Assembly (NCBI GenBank): GCA_002127295.1
Contig: NFUV01000003.1
Span: 62,001 to 126,000 of the forward strand
Direction: 5' to 3'
Length of the DNA stretch: 64,000 nt
Source: Chitinophagaceae bacterium IBVUCB2
Lineage (GTDB): Bacteria > Bacteroidota > Bacteroidia > Chitinophagales > Chitinophagaceae
The notes under the pieces were generated by a model, which was not told the origin of the DNA, made no database searches, and saw only the letters and a list, made by a program, of their open reading frames with translations. The position numbers were made by a program, and so were the translations under genes. The stretch's first letter is position 1, and the number at the start of each line of letters is the position of its first letter. Positions 63,591-64,000 of the stretch are shown in pieces.

Positions 63591-64000
63591 ATGATTGACT
63601 GGTTAAAACAGCCCTGGCCCTGGTATGTAGCGGGACCATTAATTGGACTAATGGTTCCTGCATTGTTATTATTAGGTAACAAAGCATTTGGTATCTCTTC
63701 ATCATTGAGGCATATCTGCGCATCCTGTATTCCTTCTAAAATTGCCTTCTTTCAATATGATTGGAAAAAAGAAGTGTGGAATTTGTTTTTTGTAGCTGGT
63801 GTTTTATTAGGAGGTATAATAGTTTTTATTTTTTTACAAAACCCTAACCCCGTAGCTGTAAACCCAAAATTGGCAGTTGAGATGCAGCAATACGGTATTA
63901 CTGATTATACAGGTCTTGTTCCTGCAGAACTTTTCAACTGGAATACACTTTTTTCGCTAAAAGGAATAATAATGATGATTGGTGGCGGTTTCTTAGTTGG
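63591..64000 (+). CDS. YeeE/YedE-family transporter, N-terminal part
   Basis: Runs from ATG 63591 past the window edge; 136 residues are visible. The protein opens [31 protein letters not shown] with [13 protein letters not shown], typical of YeeE/YedE (TsuA-like) thiosulfate or sulfur-compound importers. Several hydrophobic helices and a conserved Cys near residue 43-46 are present. It follows the MBL-rhodanese gene by 27 bases, so it is probably cotranscribed with it. Confidence 0.85.
   Translation, partial: MIDWLKQPWPWYVAGPLIGLMVPALLLLGNKAFGISSSLRHICASCIPSKIAFFQYDWKKEVWNLFFVAGVLLGGIIVFIFLQNPNPVAVNPKLAVEMQQYGITDYTGLVPAELFNWNTLFSLKGIIMMIGGGFLV

Overview
The window comes from a Bacteroidetes chromosome, most likely family Chitinophagaceae. 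It is AT-rich and carries type IX secretion genes (a PorP/SprF-family protein, PorU, PorV, GldJ), bacillithiol synthase BshA, LytS/LytTR regulators, DUF4292 and DUF3500 proteins, and Bacteroidetes-type -7 elements (TAnnTTTG). No rRNA, tRNA, CRISPR, prophage or insertion sequence was seen. The family-level placement is inference from gene content.

Region 1 (1-4540): the tail of an unrecognised gene, a LytS-type kinase with its LytTR regulator, two small envelope proteins, and an unusual HD-domain/YitT membrane fusion. Region 2 (4570-26935, minus strand): a tightly packed run of about 22 kb read from high to low coordinates. It encodes a TPR sensor kinase, a CotH-like protein, a 2523-residue soluble kinase with eleven tandem GAF-like modules, five more TPR sensor kinases, a stand-alone receiver and a receiver-adenylate cyclase. 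All seven kinases share nearly the same catalytic half. The layout suggests many sensors feeding two receivers, with cAMP as an output. This is the best candidate for an undescribed signalling system.

Region 3 (27100-37665): mostly single genes. They include an EthD-like protein, a DUF3500 protein, a lipoprotein RidA, a PGM1-like ATP-grasp ligase, an AnmK relative that has lost its middle, upp, a PorP/SprF protein, a DASS transporter, 3-methyladenine glycosylase, an EI24 membrane protein starting at TTG, and an RsmI-like methylase. Region 4 (37700-46282): a complete arginine operon (GNAT-argG-argC-argD-argF'-argB-argE-argH) using acylated intermediates. It is preceded by a promoter, an inverted repeat, and a 40-codon ORF ending in a run of Arg codons that overlaps competing RNA helices. 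This looks like an arginine attenuator, which would be unusual because ArgR repression is the usual mechanism.

Region 5 (46283-60565): M28 peptidase, bshA, an EnvC/M23-like protein without zinc ligands, a DUF4292 lipoprotein, dut, ispF, porV, porU, gldJ and murF. Region 6 (60577-64000): a Crp/Fnr regulator followed by TauE/SafE, MBL-rhodanese and YeeE/YedE genes, probably for sulfur or persulfide handling. Two Crp-type palindromes lie at exactly the same distance from two -7-like elements, so this looks like a small local regulon.
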